From Costus lasius (Eukaryota; Streptophyta; Magnoliopsida; Zingiberales; Costaceae): 64,000 nt of DNA. Shown here piece after piece: positions 1 to 10,557 of the stretch. Below the pieces are notes generated by a model. It was given only the letters and a program-made list of their open reading frames with translations, had not been told where the DNA came from and ran no database searches. Where the stretch lies: NCBI GenBank assembly GCA_027563935.2, contig CM050447.1:85793461-85857460 (forward strand). Reading direction: 5' to 3'. The position numbers were made by a program, and so were the translations under genes. Numbering within the stretch: position 1 is the first letter of the stretch; each line of letters opens with the position of its first letter.

Positions 1-295
1 ATGACTAAGAAAATAAAATCAAGCATATATACAAAGGAAAAGCCTCATATACGTGCTTATAAATACTAACAAACCCTTGATGAGTAGTTATTTCACTTAT
101 TAGCTAAAGCTTTTCCAGATAATTCTCATGAGATTTTGCGTAATCAAACATTCTTTTCACAAATATTTTAATCCCCACATTTAAAACAAGCCAAGGCGGG
201 CATAAATGAACTATGACAACATAACTGAGCCCTGCCCAATACAAAGATCATCCATATCATGGGTAAAATACTCTACAATCCTATGACCGTAAAAT
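1..295. other. Unassigned AT-rich flank
   Basis: No open frame of useful length, repeat or RNA-like structure is recognisable here. The segment ends at the aaaat that precedes the decayed LTR-like unit starting at 296. Confidence 0.5.
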
Positions 296-2023
296 TGTCA
301 TGTCCAAAACTTTGAATTTTTCACCCAATAATAATATTATGAGTTCAGAAGTATTATGTTGGATTTTTCTAGAATTTTTATGAAAGTTTTAGGTTCTTTC
401 TCAGTTTCATAAAAGGTTAAATTAAATAAATATATTTAAAATTTTCCATTTATTTAGTTATGAAAGGTTAATATTTGTCCTTAGATGGCTCTGAGTTTAA
501 GAGCAATTGCGTGATTAAGTCTCAGATTAGGTGAAATATGATTTAGTTTAGCTAAATCTAGACTATTTTGCACAATTTTAGCCTATTCAAGAGGCTTTGA
601 ATCAGTTCAATCAAATAGAAACCGGTTCAAAAAATTTTAAACTAGATCTATCCCATGTTAGCTTTATTCTACTTGTTAGACATTGATTTGATTATTTTTA
701 TATGTAAATCAACTATGTAGATTGATTGGTTCATCTAATTAGTCTCACATGTTGAACATTATGTAAAAAAAAATTATTGGATCCTAATAAGGTGAATCCT
801 CAAACTTGCTTCTATAGATTTGTATATGCCTTCTACCAGTTTATATTATCTATATTTAGTTTATCAATCTAGCAACTTTGGTGTATACAATTTATACATG
901 TTGACATCTTTAGATGTGATTACCGATTATCGTGTTGTCATTCATAGATATGTTTATAGATTATTATCCAGACATCTTAGATGTGTTCATAGATTATCAT
1001 GTTCACAGCCTTTGAGTTTTTTACTCATTATTGTGTTGACATCCTTAGTTATGTTTATTGATTATCATGTTGGCATCCTTAGATGTGTTTTCTAATTATC
1101 ATGTTGGCATCTTTGGATGTGTTCAAAGGTTATTATTTTGCATCCTTTGATGTGTTTTCAGTTTATAAGTTTTGCATCCCTTTAATTGTGTACAATTTAA
1201 TGGTTTGGCATCTTTTGATGTGTATATAGTTTAACAAATGTGGCGTAATTTGATGTGTTTATAGATATTCTTGTTATATCCTAGTTGCATATGTTATTAG
1301 TATGATAGTGATACTTGCTCTTATACTAGTAATATCTTACTTGTACAATACTTTGATTGGGCACAAAGATATCCACATAGTGGGCAGGACCAGATCACTA
1401 GTTTATTATAGCAAGCATTTTAAGACATGTACACATGGTGGTGCACATGATCATCTCAAAGTGTGTGTGGGGGCACCACTCTATATTACGAGCAGAGTGA
1501 CAACTCCAAGAGCCCACGGATTGGGATGATGACCAAATGGATTATATTAGTGCTCTCATATCCATATACATGTATAGTTTGACATCTTTGTAGTTGCTAT
1601 CTTCATCAAACAACAGATACATGTAGCTTTGTTGTATTTCATATTTATATATCACTCTTTGTATTTCTTTTAGTTGGTCTTCCCTCCTTCGGTTTTAGGC
1701 GACTACCCTTCCACTAGAAGAGGCTTACTCAACATTGTTGTTGATATTTGTTGACTTACAGATTCTAGTTCAGACTAAGGAAATTAGCTCAAGGACAAGA
1801 GGATTTTTTTTTTAACTTCAAGATAAATGTTGAACATGTAAGTGAATTCATTGATATATTTGTGAAAATTTGTATTGGTGTAAAAGCTCAAATTTAAACA
1901 CTTATGCTAAATTATTTTAAATTTAATGGTATCATGTTATAGATAAACATGTTTTATAATATTTGGACTTAAGATAGCAGGTATAGTTGTTATATCTTGG
2001 TTTGGTTTTTTTGGGGGGTAACA
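296..2023 (+). mobile_element. Decayed Ty3/gypsy-type LTR (solo LTR or 5' LTR)
   Basis: The unit starts TGTCATGTCC and ends GGGGTAACA, which resembles the TGT..ACA ends of the two Tekay-type LTRs elsewhere in this window. It also has a 'gtgggggcaccac' block near 1465-1485 that recalls the GC-rich block of those LTRs. The five bases aaaat flank both sides (291-295 and 2024-2028), as a target duplication would. A primer-site-like sequence follows at 2028, so this may instead be the 5' LTR of an element whose body has decayed. No protein remnant was found. Clade and exact ends are inferred. Confidence 0.42.
900..1275 (+). repeat. Imperfect ~34-bp tandem repeat
   Basis: A unit containing 'gcatc..tagatgtgttt..attatcatgtt' recurs. 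The core gatgtg lies at about 913, 980, 1082, 1116, 1149, 1217 and 1252, so spacings are multiples of about 34 bp. It sits inside the decayed LTR, and many gypsy LTRs carry such internal arrays. The 91-codon frame over it (820-1095) has low-complexity codons and is not a gene. Confidence 0.6.
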
Positions 2024-2027
2024 AAAA

Positions 2028-2039
2028 TGGTATCCGAGG
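2028..2039 (+). other. Possible primer-binding site (initiator tRNA-Met type)
   Basis: TGGTATCCGAGG matches ten of the twelve bases of the usual plant initiator-Met primer site TGGTATCAGAGC. It begins four bases after the proposed LTR end. The spacing is longer than in the intact elements here (two bases), so this is tentative. Confidence 0.3.
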
Positions 2040-4315
2040 AGTAGTTTAAGGCTTAGGGGAACCTAAACATAAACTTAAGTTCTTGGTTGAACTTCTGAGG
2101 CATGTAGGACATAACTCTAAATTCTAATGATTAGGATTTTGATCTCAAAGTTAGCCTAAGCCATGGCCGTTGGTCTATGATTTGGATGCATATGGTATGT
2201 AATGATGAACCTTATGGTTGAGGCTTAAAGTCTAAGATTTAGGATGCATGGTTGATAGAATAAAGTCAAAGCTTAAAGCCTAATGTCTAAGGACTAAGAT
2301 CTTTGGCTAAGACTCAGGGATACACTTAAGACTAGCTTAAAGTCTGAGGACAAAGATCTTAGGCTAAGACTTAGGGATACACTTAAGACCACGGTATAAA
2401 ATGAGCTTGACTATGATTATCATAAATAAGTCATACTTTTGATATTAGGACATGATATGAACATGTTAATTGAACATAGACAAAGAACAAGTCTTAGATT
2501 ATCAATGTCATCTATTGTTCACCAGATCACATAGATTAAGTCATGTGGAATTGATGTCTAATTAAAGTAACAATTTTATGATTGTTGATATTAGTTAGCC
2601 TACGCTTGAGTGCGGAATGACACTTGGTAGTCATTTGAAAGGAAAAACAAGAATTGATGAGGCTAGTGATTTGGTGCTAGTCTAAATTAAGTGTAATATA
2701 GTCCAAGCAGTTTAGGACATTATGATCTTATGATCATATATAGTTTACACATTTAGTTTGATTACCAATTCTGACATTTTTGTGATCCTACAGTCAGTCC
2801 ACTTCATGCTATTGATTTGGTGATCATATCTATTCATGATTCTATTTATGTTGGCACTTAAATTCTTGATTGCATTGTTTGGATTATAATTGTACTGCTA
2901 TGACTATCTTTACCAGGATATAGGGATTGTGCTTGATTTGGATCATATGATTATTAGTGAATTTATTGGTGGTCTTATGATCACACGGTTATGCTAGTGG
3001 ACTAATGGTCACTCCAACTAGCTCACATACCAGTCTCACAAGTACCAAAGTTATCCCTTATCCATTAAGATACCTTGATTGGGGACAAACTTATTAGACT
3101 GAGTAAAATCAATCTTCAAGGATACTATTATATTATTCTACACATCAATGTAGGTTAAGTAATCGACGTATTGACAATGTCTTAATTATTCAAAAGGATA
3201 AATGTACATGCAACATATTATAAAGGCTGTAGTTGGGTATACCATAAATATTGACCAGGAAAGTGAGTGATCAAGATTGGATTTATCCCTCCTATATAAT
3301 GGGATTGTTGGCATCTTAGTTCCCTTGATCAAGTGTAACAAAAATATATGACCATGCTCAAATGAATTGGCATATTGATTGTATTTGTTGTATTAGTCTA
3401 CTTGGGTATTAAGAAACATAATGATTGAACTGTAAGAGTGTGACATGTTCTATGGCTTATGTTCATTCGAGATACCAAGGACATAGTGGCTAAAATATAC
3501 GATAACTTTATCACATAATGGTGGTATCAAATCTCAACATTATTATTGCATAGGTAGCAATGATGTGTTGCTAAAAGGTGCGTATGTGCCCTTGCATGAG
3601 AGATTTGATTTTCATAAAGAATGTTTTTTTATCAACTAATTGGCTTCTCCTTTGCAAGGATCCTTGGTGGCAAATAAATTTATTCTCTTGATTTTTTGTT
3701 ATGCTATTCTATACCAATTTCTCAACAATTACTAGGACTCACCTTAGTTTTTTATTCTCTCTTCCTAAAAAGATCGTGGCATAAGGATTAACATGTTTCT
3801 TTCAATTGAACATCTTCTAAAAAATTCTATAATAAGCACCACTATGCACCATTGCATGATGTATCTAAGATCCCTCTTCCAATACCACTATGTTTCTCAT
3901 CTGAATGCATATTGAAATGGGCCTTATCTTCATGAGGGATCAAATGTTAAACGAATAACCATTGCCTCTCAATTTATTATGCATTTTGACCTATGCCACA
4001 TGAAAAAGAAAACTTTTAATTTTTTTAAAAAATCGAACTATTAAAAAATATTTTCAATGATTATTTCAAATAATATGCACTTATTTTTGCAACCCTGAAA
4101 AATTTAAATACCATTATTTGTTATAAAGCCCACAAACTTAAGGAAATATATACTATCTCTAAGATTACAATAATTGAATAATTAACCAGATGATGTATAT
4201 CGTATAAGGCAAGGAGCATACAAGGAGTTGAACCTTTTCACTACAATAAACAAGCAACTAAAGAACTCGAGTCTCCAAATCTTTAACTATATGGTTGAAA
4301 TCCTCATTCCATTTG
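2040..4315. other. Long AT-rich stretch without recognisable genes
   Basis: No frame resembles a known protein on either strand. If 296-2023 is a 5' LTR, this would be the leader and body of a thoroughly decayed gypsy element; the text just after 2040 (purine-rich, 'aggggaacctaaac') would suit a leader but proves nothing. A short direct duplication lies at 2285-2392. Confidence 0.4.
2285..2392 (+). repeat. 57-bp direct duplication, two units
   Basis: Units beginning gtctaaggac (2285) and gtctgaggac (2342) share 'aagatct..ggctaagact.agggatacacttaagac' with a few substitutions. The offset is 57 bp. It looks like a simple local tandem duplication. Confidence 0.6.
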
Positions 4316-5110
4316 GCATTTAGGTTGTGTTTAGTAGGAAGGAAAGCAGGAGGGAATGGAAGGAAAGTTGGAAGGAAAGCTCTTTTGACGTGTTTAGTAC
4401 GAAGGATAGAAACTAGGGGAGGTAAAATGGGAGGAAAGTTAGAAGGAAAATAGGGTTATTTGCTTTCTGCCCAAAGCTGGATCTTACACTTTATCAACGT
4501 ATTTTCACCCTCTCTTTCCTTATCACCCTCTCCTGCCTCTCGCCTCTTGTCGTCATTTCTTCATTGCCCAAATTAGCGATGATCCTCCCTCAATCGCACC
4601 TGCTGCGAAGAAGCGCTGAGGAGTGGGCATCGGCATCAGCGCGGCAGAACACCATGAGTTGGTGGCAGCGCGGTAGGCGAGGAGGGTCTATAGTTTGGAC
4701 TGCGTGTTCGACCTCATCCCACCGAGGACATACAGTTTCATATGGCAGGGGAGGGCAACGCAGGAGAAGCCGGGGAGCAGAACGGCACACCACCTCCGGC
4801 TAGAATTGGGGAGAGAGTGCGACGGCAGCCTCCGACTTGCAGTGGAGGAAAGACGAGCTAGAGAGGACGCAGTTCCAGGCGGAGGAGACCAACGAAGCAG
4901 AACATTTGCTTGGCCTTGCAATCTGAGAGAAATTCTATCGTGGGATCGTCAACAAAGGTAACCCGATTTGTCGACCATTCCACAATCTGGCTTTTGCTCA
5001 AGCCAAGGCTCTTTGCGAACAATCTCTCATTGCTTCACGATATAGTATTTTCATTTGCAATGATGGAACTGGTGATAATGGACCTTATCCTAGGATTTTT
5101 GTATTAGAGC
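4316..5110. other. GC-rich island with pyrimidine-rich lead; possible gene fragment
   Basis: Purine-rich repeats of 'ggaaggaaag' (4335-4455) are followed by a C/T-rich tract (4500-4560), then by GC-rich sequence to about 4930. The composition differs sharply from the AT-rich surroundings. Several overlapping frames of 60-90 codons exist on both strands (for example 4564-4803 plus and 4688-4921 minus). None resembles a known family and no frame dominates. It could be the 5' end of a decayed or captured gene (C/T-rich 5' UTR then first exon), or a low-copy spacer. I assign no function. Confidence 0.25.
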
Positions 5111-5199
5111 TTCTTGTGGACCAGCTAAGTTACCAGAGTCAAGTTGAGTGCCATATCTTTTGTACTTTGCAATTGTTATTGAATACACTCTCACGACTT

Positions 5200-5470
5200 G
5201 AAGAACACTAGTTAATTACTATAATATTAAATAATTATTAATTAAACAATTAATTACTTTCATAGTATCTAATGATATTTAATTAATTTCATATTATTTA
5301 TTAATCTTGAATAATTATTACAATATTTCATAATAATTAATTAATCATTATTATATTTTCATAGTAGGAGAGAATATTTAATTAATTTTATATTATTTAT
5401 TATTATTCAATTATAATTTTAAAATGTATTTGATGATATTTATATAATAAGAGTATAAAAAGATGGGGTA
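5200..5470. repeat. Very AT-rich segment with ~102-bp imperfect duplication
   Basis: The segment is dominated by attaatta-type words. A block reading 'tttcatagta..atatttaattaatttcatattatttatta' occurs at about 5257-5302 and again, slightly altered, at about 5359-5403. No coding signal. Confidence 0.5.
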
Positions 5471-5515
5471 TATATATCAATCTTTCTAATTTTATTTCCC
5501 CCTAAATAATCACTA

Positions 5516-5725
5516 TTTTAATATTTAATGAATCATTATGTATGTTTGACCTTTTCTAATTCACCTTATAAAAATAAGATTTTTTTTGTTTAATGGGTTA
5601 TAGCTTCTAATGAACGCAAGCATTTATTGTTAATCACCCCTAAAATTTGGGCACCTTTGATTGAGAGATCTATGTTATGAAATAAAATAAAATGGCCGAA
5701 TAAAATGATTCATTAAATATTAAAA
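5516..5725. repeat. 210-bp unit bounded by a perfect 22-bp inverted repeat
   Basis: The 22 bases at 5516-5537 are the exact reverse complement of 5704-5725 (core tttaatgaatcatt / aatgattcattaaa). The ~166-bp interior has no frame. The size and ends could suit a small MITE-like unit, but I see no convincing target duplication. Confidence 0.45.
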
Positions 5726-5799
5726 CAAAGATACATGATGAGCTCAGAAAGAAAAAAATGACAGAGATAAAGTCTTCGTCAACTTGAATGATTTGTATC

Positions 5800-6690
5800 T
5801 GCCAAATACCCGGCCTTGCAATGGCCAGATATTTTTCTCAAATCAAATATCCAACATGCTGCAAGGCCAGATATTTTTCTCAAATCATATATCCAACATG
5901 CCGGAAGGCCGAATACTTTTCAAATTAAATATCCAAGACGCCGCAAGGCCAGATAATTTTCAAATCAAATATCCAATACGTCGCAAGGCTGGATACTTTT
6001 CAAATCAAATATCCAACACGCCGCAAGGCCGGATATTTTTCAAATTTAAATATCCAACACGCCGCAAGGCCAGATATTTTCTCAAATTTAAATATCCAAC
6101 ATGCCGTAAGGCTGGATATTTTCTCAAATCAAATATCCAACACATCGCAAGGCCGGATATTTTTCAAATCAAATATCCAATATGCCGCAAGGTCAGATAT
6201 TTTTCAAATTAAATATCTAATATGCCGCAAGGCTGGATATTTTTGAAATCAAATATCCAAAATGCCGCAAGGCCGGGCATTTTTCAAATCAAATATTCAA
6301 CACGCCACAGGGCCGGATATTTTTCAAATCGAATATCCAACATACCGTAAAGTCGGATATCTTTACCCAACAAGCCATTGATGCTGGGTAATTTATTAAT
6401 TCAAATATCCAATACGCCGCAAGGCCAGATATCTTTATCCAACAAGCCGTTAAGGCCAGTTAATTTCTTAAATCGAATATCCAACATGCCACAAGGTCGG
6501 ATATCTTTACCCAACAAGTTGTTGAGGCTGGGTAATTTCTCAAATCGAATATCCAACAAACCATCATGACCAGATATCTTTACCCAACAAGCCATTGAGG
6601 CTGGGTATTTCTCAAAGTGAACATCTGATGAGTCATTGAGACCGGATCCCTTCTAAATCCAGAATATCCAACAAGCCATTGCAAGACCGA
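5800..6690 (+). repeat. Tandem array of ~40-bp units
   Basis: About twenty units of roughly 40-42 bp follow each other, each with a core like 'aaatatccaacacgccgcaaggccggatattttt'. Starts of the 'caagg' core include 5862, 5904, 5944, 5984, 6024 and 6065. From about 6360 a second unit type (core 'acccaacaagccattgaggctgggta') alternates with the first. The frames crossing the array (for example 5784-6212) only reflect the repeat period and are not genes. The array abuts the LTR end of the old copia element. Confidence 0.8.
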
Positions 6691-6699
6691 GTATTTGGT

Positions 6700-6850
6700 G
6701 TCACAATTTTGAACCTCAAAGTCAGCCTCTCTTAGCAGCTTTGATTTCCTTTTATACAAATCCCTAAATGGATACAGGTTTAATACAAAAGAATATATTT
6801 ACATCTAATTACAACCTAACTAATATTTTCATATCTACCACTAATATCCC
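6700..6850 (-). repeat. LTR remnant of the old copia element
   Basis: On the minus strand the polypurine stretch gaggggggata is followed by 'ttagtggtagatatg', the position where a copia 3' LTR starts. About 150 bp of AT-rich LTR-like sequence follows. The outer edge near 6700 is uncertain because the partner LTR is not in the window. Confidence 0.45.
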
Positions 6851-6855
6851 CCCTC
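6845..6855 (-). other. Polypurine tract of the old copia element
   Basis: On the minus strand gaggggggata lies immediately after the RNase H frame ends and just before the LTR remnant. This is the expected place for plus-strand cDNA priming. Confidence 0.6.
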
Positions 6856-7214
6856 AAATTGATGCGGCATCATTAGTAAGCAACAATTTGGTAACTAAAA
6901 ATTGATGATGAGGCTTGGAGAGAGCTTTAGTAAAAATATCAGCAATTTGAAGTTCTGTGGTAATATGTGGAAGAGTAAGCAGATGAGAATCATAAGCTTC
7001 ACGAATGTAGCGGCAATCAACTTCAATGTGTTTTGTACGCTCATGATACACGGGATTCACAGCAATCTGGATGACACTAGTATTATCAGCGTGCAAGGAG
7101 GTAGGCTCAAGTTGAGGAAATCCAAGCTCCCCTAACAATCCTCGTAGCCAAATGATTTCAGAACAAGCGAAAGACATAGCTCGATATTCAGACTCGGTAG
7201 AAGACTTTAACACT
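6854..7214 (-). pseudogene. Copia RNase H C-terminal fragment (old element)
   Basis: The 119-residue frame reads KSSTESEYRAM near its start (the catalytic-acid segment of copia RNase H), then HADNTSVIQIA, HERTKHIEVDC and ADIFTKAL, all typical of the end of a copia polyprotein. Its upstream partner lies at 8573-8848: there the frame ends ...KKQDRV, and this piece continues LKSSTE. The gap is filled by the LTR-like fragment 7215-8570. The frame then ends and runs into the polypurine tract. The identification is firm; it is non-functional as an isolated piece. Confidence 0.85.
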
Positions 7215-8570
7215 TGATGACACCAAAATATATAGTATATTTTGTATCATTTTATATATCTTTTCATGCTAAATTGAAGATCTTTTGCTTATTTTTATGC
7301 TAAATTTATCAAATATTGCAAAATCTACTTCTATTTTGGTTTTTCATGATTTTCAGGTAAAAAGGCACTTTTTTGAGGCGTTTTCGAGAAAAATCAAAGA
7401 CATAGAAAAGTTACCATCATCAAGAGGAGATCACTTGACAAATTTCACGCAAATCGGAGCAACCAACCAAAATATGGTAGTGTCATATTCTATATTACGG
7501 TATCGTATTTTCGTACGATACCGTAATATCAGAGCACTACCGTAAATTGGTGGAATTGCCGACCAAAAGGTTTAATGAAAAATACGGCACTGCCATAAAA
7601 CTTAACACTACCGTATTTTGAAGCGCATTCAGAACAGAGATAATTCCTGATTTTACGGCACTACCGTAAACTTTGACTCAGGCCGTATTTTCCAGACGAT
7701 TTTGACCAGAGAGTTCAGCCGATTTTATGGTAGTGCTGAGAACCATTATACGGTGTCGTATTTGCCAGACAATTCAGATCAGAGAACACGAGCGATTTTA
7801 CGGCACTAATGTGAAATATTACACCACTGTATTTTCATTTTTGAACGCGACTCCACAGTCAATTTTGAAGCCCGATTTCTGCGGAAAAGATTGCAGACGA
7901 TCCAGACCTTTAAATTTGATGACGTAAGAAGAAGAAGGGAGCTTTCGACGAGAGGATCAAGAAGATACCAAAAGCCCCAATTTTCATTAACTGTAGAGGG
8001 AGAAATCGAGTTACACGCCGCCGCCTAGGGTTCCGTCGCTGCGACAAATCCAGAGCATCTCCGGCTGTGAAATTCATACTAAAGCTTCGCCTGGAGGAGG
8101 AGACAACGTACTAGAAGTTTCAGAATGAAAGGAGATCAATTGGAGGAGAAATCAAAGAAGAAGGAGGCGCCGCTACTGTTCATTGCCCTCCTTTGCAAAT
8201 TACGGCTATAATTTGCATTATAGCCGTGGCGTATTTTCCTAAAACTTCTTTTCCTTTGATTTTTGATCTTCTGAAACCATGGAATATTGTATTTTCTTCA
8301 CTATGCTAGCTTAAGCACTCTTTGGGACATGGGGGAGTAATTCCCTTTGATTTTCTTAATGACTAGATACTTTTTGCTTTCATCATGATTATTCTACTTT
8401 GATAATTTTACCTATGCGATTATTGCTCTAAGATTCTCCTTAGTTTACTTTTTGTCATCATGATTTAGAGTTTTCGCAATAAGGACCAAAAGGTGATTTG
8501 CTTGAGAACTTAGAACCCTAAAATTGACTAATAGGAACTTACCGTCAGAAATTAGGTTAAGTTCTTATTT
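7215..8570 (+). mobile_element. Athila/Tat-type LTR fragment inserted in the old copia RNase H
   Basis: It starts TGATGACACC and its first ~600 bp match the LTR fragment at 34266-34947 in order and wording, including 'aaatcggagcaa' and a run of ~73-bp units with TTACGG..CCGTAA palindromes. It interrupts the RNase H frame of the old copia element. The right end lacks a recognisable CA terminus, so the 3' end is probably lost. The possible target duplication is weak (acact at 7210-7214, ctact at 8571-8575). No protein is encoded; the frames at 7285-7545 and 7727-7927 are chance. Confidence 0.6.
7492..7529. repeat. Perfect 16-bp inverted repeat (hairpin) in the Athila/Tat LTR
   Basis: atattacggtatcgta at 7492-7507 and its exact reverse complement at 7514-7529 are separated by six bases. 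The same place in the LTR at 34266-34947 has a similar but imperfect hairpin (about 34541-34580). Confidence 0.85.
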
Positions 8571-8572
8571 CT

Positions 8573-8848
8573 ACTCGATCTTGCTTCTTACTTTTCCAAG
8601 AAATAAGGGAATCACTAAGAAACATACACCAACTTGTAACAGAACGTCGTGTGTTAGAACAACTAGCCCAATCAGCGTCACTATAGGTGATTAAGTGAAG
8701 CGAAGAGTTAGTTGGAAAGTGAAGGCCTGTGGTAGAAGTGCCTTTTAAGTAGCGCAAAATACGACAAACCGCAGCAAAATGGATATGTGTTCGGGCCTGC
8801 ATAAATTGGCTCACTTGTTGAACAGCAAAAGAAATATCTGGCCATGTA
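8573..8848 (-). pseudogene. Copia RT C-terminal / RNase H N-terminal fragment (old element)
   Basis: The frame reads QFMQARTHIHFAAVCRILRYLKGT, then the RNase H start YSDADWASCSNTRRSVTSWC and SWKSKKQDRV. In copia elements this joins the end of RT to RNase H, with the first catalytic Asp in SDADWA. It is cut on the right by copy 1 (target duplication attgt at 8849-8853) and continues at 28324. On the left it is cut by the Athila/Tat LTR fragment and continues at 7214. The fit on both sides proves one interrupted gene. Confidence 0.85.
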
Positions 8849-8853
8849 ATTGT

Positions 8854-10543
8854 TGTTGGGGTATGCCCTTAAGGCTAATGTTTGAGGCCTTGGGTTGTTA
8901 TCAGTATCATGTATAAACTCTATGTTTATAAAGGCAATGGTTGTTATTCAGGTTGTTACATTATCTGCTGCAATATGTATACTTCTGAATAATGTCTCAA
9001 TGCTGTTCAGCTTGGCTGACATGCAGTATTGTCCTTAGTCGAGATATCTTGGTGAACATGAGACAGCCTTGATATGATTGAGACTAATATGTGTTATAAT
9101 CTTATAGGATGCTTCGAGCATGGAATAAGATGTAGACTCATGGGTACATTGGATGTACTGGACAGACCCTACTTAGGATATTCAATTGCTTGTCACAATG
9201 TGAATAATCCTTATATGCAAACAAGTGGCATATTTCCTCTGACTTGAGATCACTTGTGTTTCTAAATGATGATTGGCATTGTTTTGGGGTAGTTCAATAT
9301 CATTTGAAACATAATGGTTATAGACTATCTTGGATAATGAGCATGAGTCATGTTAGGGCACTAGTGATAGATATAGGATTGCCGTCTCCCTATTTGGAGT
9401 GTGATGTTCTGAAGGGCCCCCCTGGATGAGATGATTGAGAAAGTGTATGGCCATACCCAGATGACTATGTTCATCTGATCTAATCATTCTCATCATATTG
9501 GAATTACAGGCTTGACACGCTTGTCCAATAAGAACATCCAGTGGCAAAGGAAACACATATGTCAAGTGACTTGGGTTCACACTTGTGCTGTGGTTTGGGT
9601 GTAGTCTTGGAAAACTCTTTCCTTTATATCGGGAGACAGTGATGTGTTGCTAGATACCCCTCACTGATCGTGATAACGTAAGTTATCGTTATCGACGTTT
9701 AAAGGAAACCCTTAGGGTCGCACAATTTGATGATATGGCTTACTTAAGTCAGATCGTGTGGACTGAATTGTTTTGGTTCAGTTTAAAGGGATTTAAACTC
9801 TGATTGTAAGTGAGATCTGGTCTGATCATGTTTGATTGATTAGGGCTTGAGATCGGTAAGCTTCGATCGAGAGAATTGATGCAAGATCGATGAGATCAAG
9901 AGCATCAAGAGATGAATGGTTAGATCTTAAGCCTTATGGTTTAATTTGATCTAGACCAAGGCTTGGTTTGATTTAGTCCTTGAACCAAATTCAATTGAAC
10001 CAGGTTCATCAAATGAGCGCTTGGTTCAAGGGGAGAAGAAAAATGTGATCGTTCACTTGGAGTGAACGCATGAACGCATGATGTTAAGGGCTTGCTATTT
10101 TTGGAAGTCATGCTTTCCAAAATAGATAACGCCTCCACATTCGTTCGTGTGTGCATCTCCTTTCTCCACTCGCCTCTTCCTCTCAGCTTCTCTCTCGAGT
10201 AGTGTGGGTTTTACGCCAAGGAGAGGACTTGACAAAGCCTAGAGATCATCTCAATCTCCTTCACGCGATTAGGAGACCTTGGAGCTTTGCTAGCACAAGG
10301 AACGCCAAGGAGTAGCCATCTCTCGTCTTGTGTGCGATTGCCTTTGGAGAAGAATCACACGCCTCTTTCCTTCCAAGTCGTCATCCAAAGCAATGGCATT
10401 GGTATGATCTCTCACTAGATCTATACAAAATGTTAAGTTGATCATATGTTCATACATGCGATCCTAGGAAACCCTAGATTCCGCCTTGAGAAAATTTTAT
10501 ATATGCGCCTATTAGGGTTTCGCCCCCTTTAATGGAACTTTCA
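8854..10543 (+). repeat. 5' LTR of copia copy 1
   Basis: It starts TGTTGGGGTATGCCC and ends GGAACTTTCA. It carries a TATA-like tttatat at 9623-9629, the palindrome gataacgtaagttatc at 9672-9687, and a strong splice-donor-like gtaagtgag from 9806. Its partner is 26634-28323, of equal length. Confidence 0.95.
9623..9687 (+). promoter_or_regulatory. Putative LTR core promoter and downstream palindrome
   Basis: A TATA-like tttatat (9623-9629) is followed about 45 bp later by the palindrome gataacgtaagttatc (9672-9687). Both recur at the same LTR position in the other copies, with single-base changes in copy 4. That this is the transcription start region is inferred from the motif only. Confidence 0.4.
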
Positions 10544-10545
10544 AT

Positions 10546-10557
10546 TGGTATCAGAGC
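10546..10557 (+). other. Primer-binding site of copia copy 1
   Basis: TGGTATCAGAGC, two bases after the 5' LTR, exactly complements the 3' end expected for plant initiator tRNA-Met. Confidence 0.9.

Noticed and set aside
820..1095. 91-codon open frame
   Set aside because: It lies over a ~34-bp imperfect tandem repeat, is rich in Tyr, Leu and Val from AT-rich codons, and resembles no protein.
4564..4961. Host gene call in the GC-rich island
   Set aside because: Several overlapping frames on both strands, none with family resemblance, none clearly dominant.
5784..6212. 142-codon frame with repeating residues
   Set aside because: The repeated peptide simply mirrors the ~40-bp DNA repeat; frame and period drift between units.
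5800..6690. CRISPR-like array
   Set aside because: Repeats are continuous and imperfect with no unique spacers, and the window is plant DNA.
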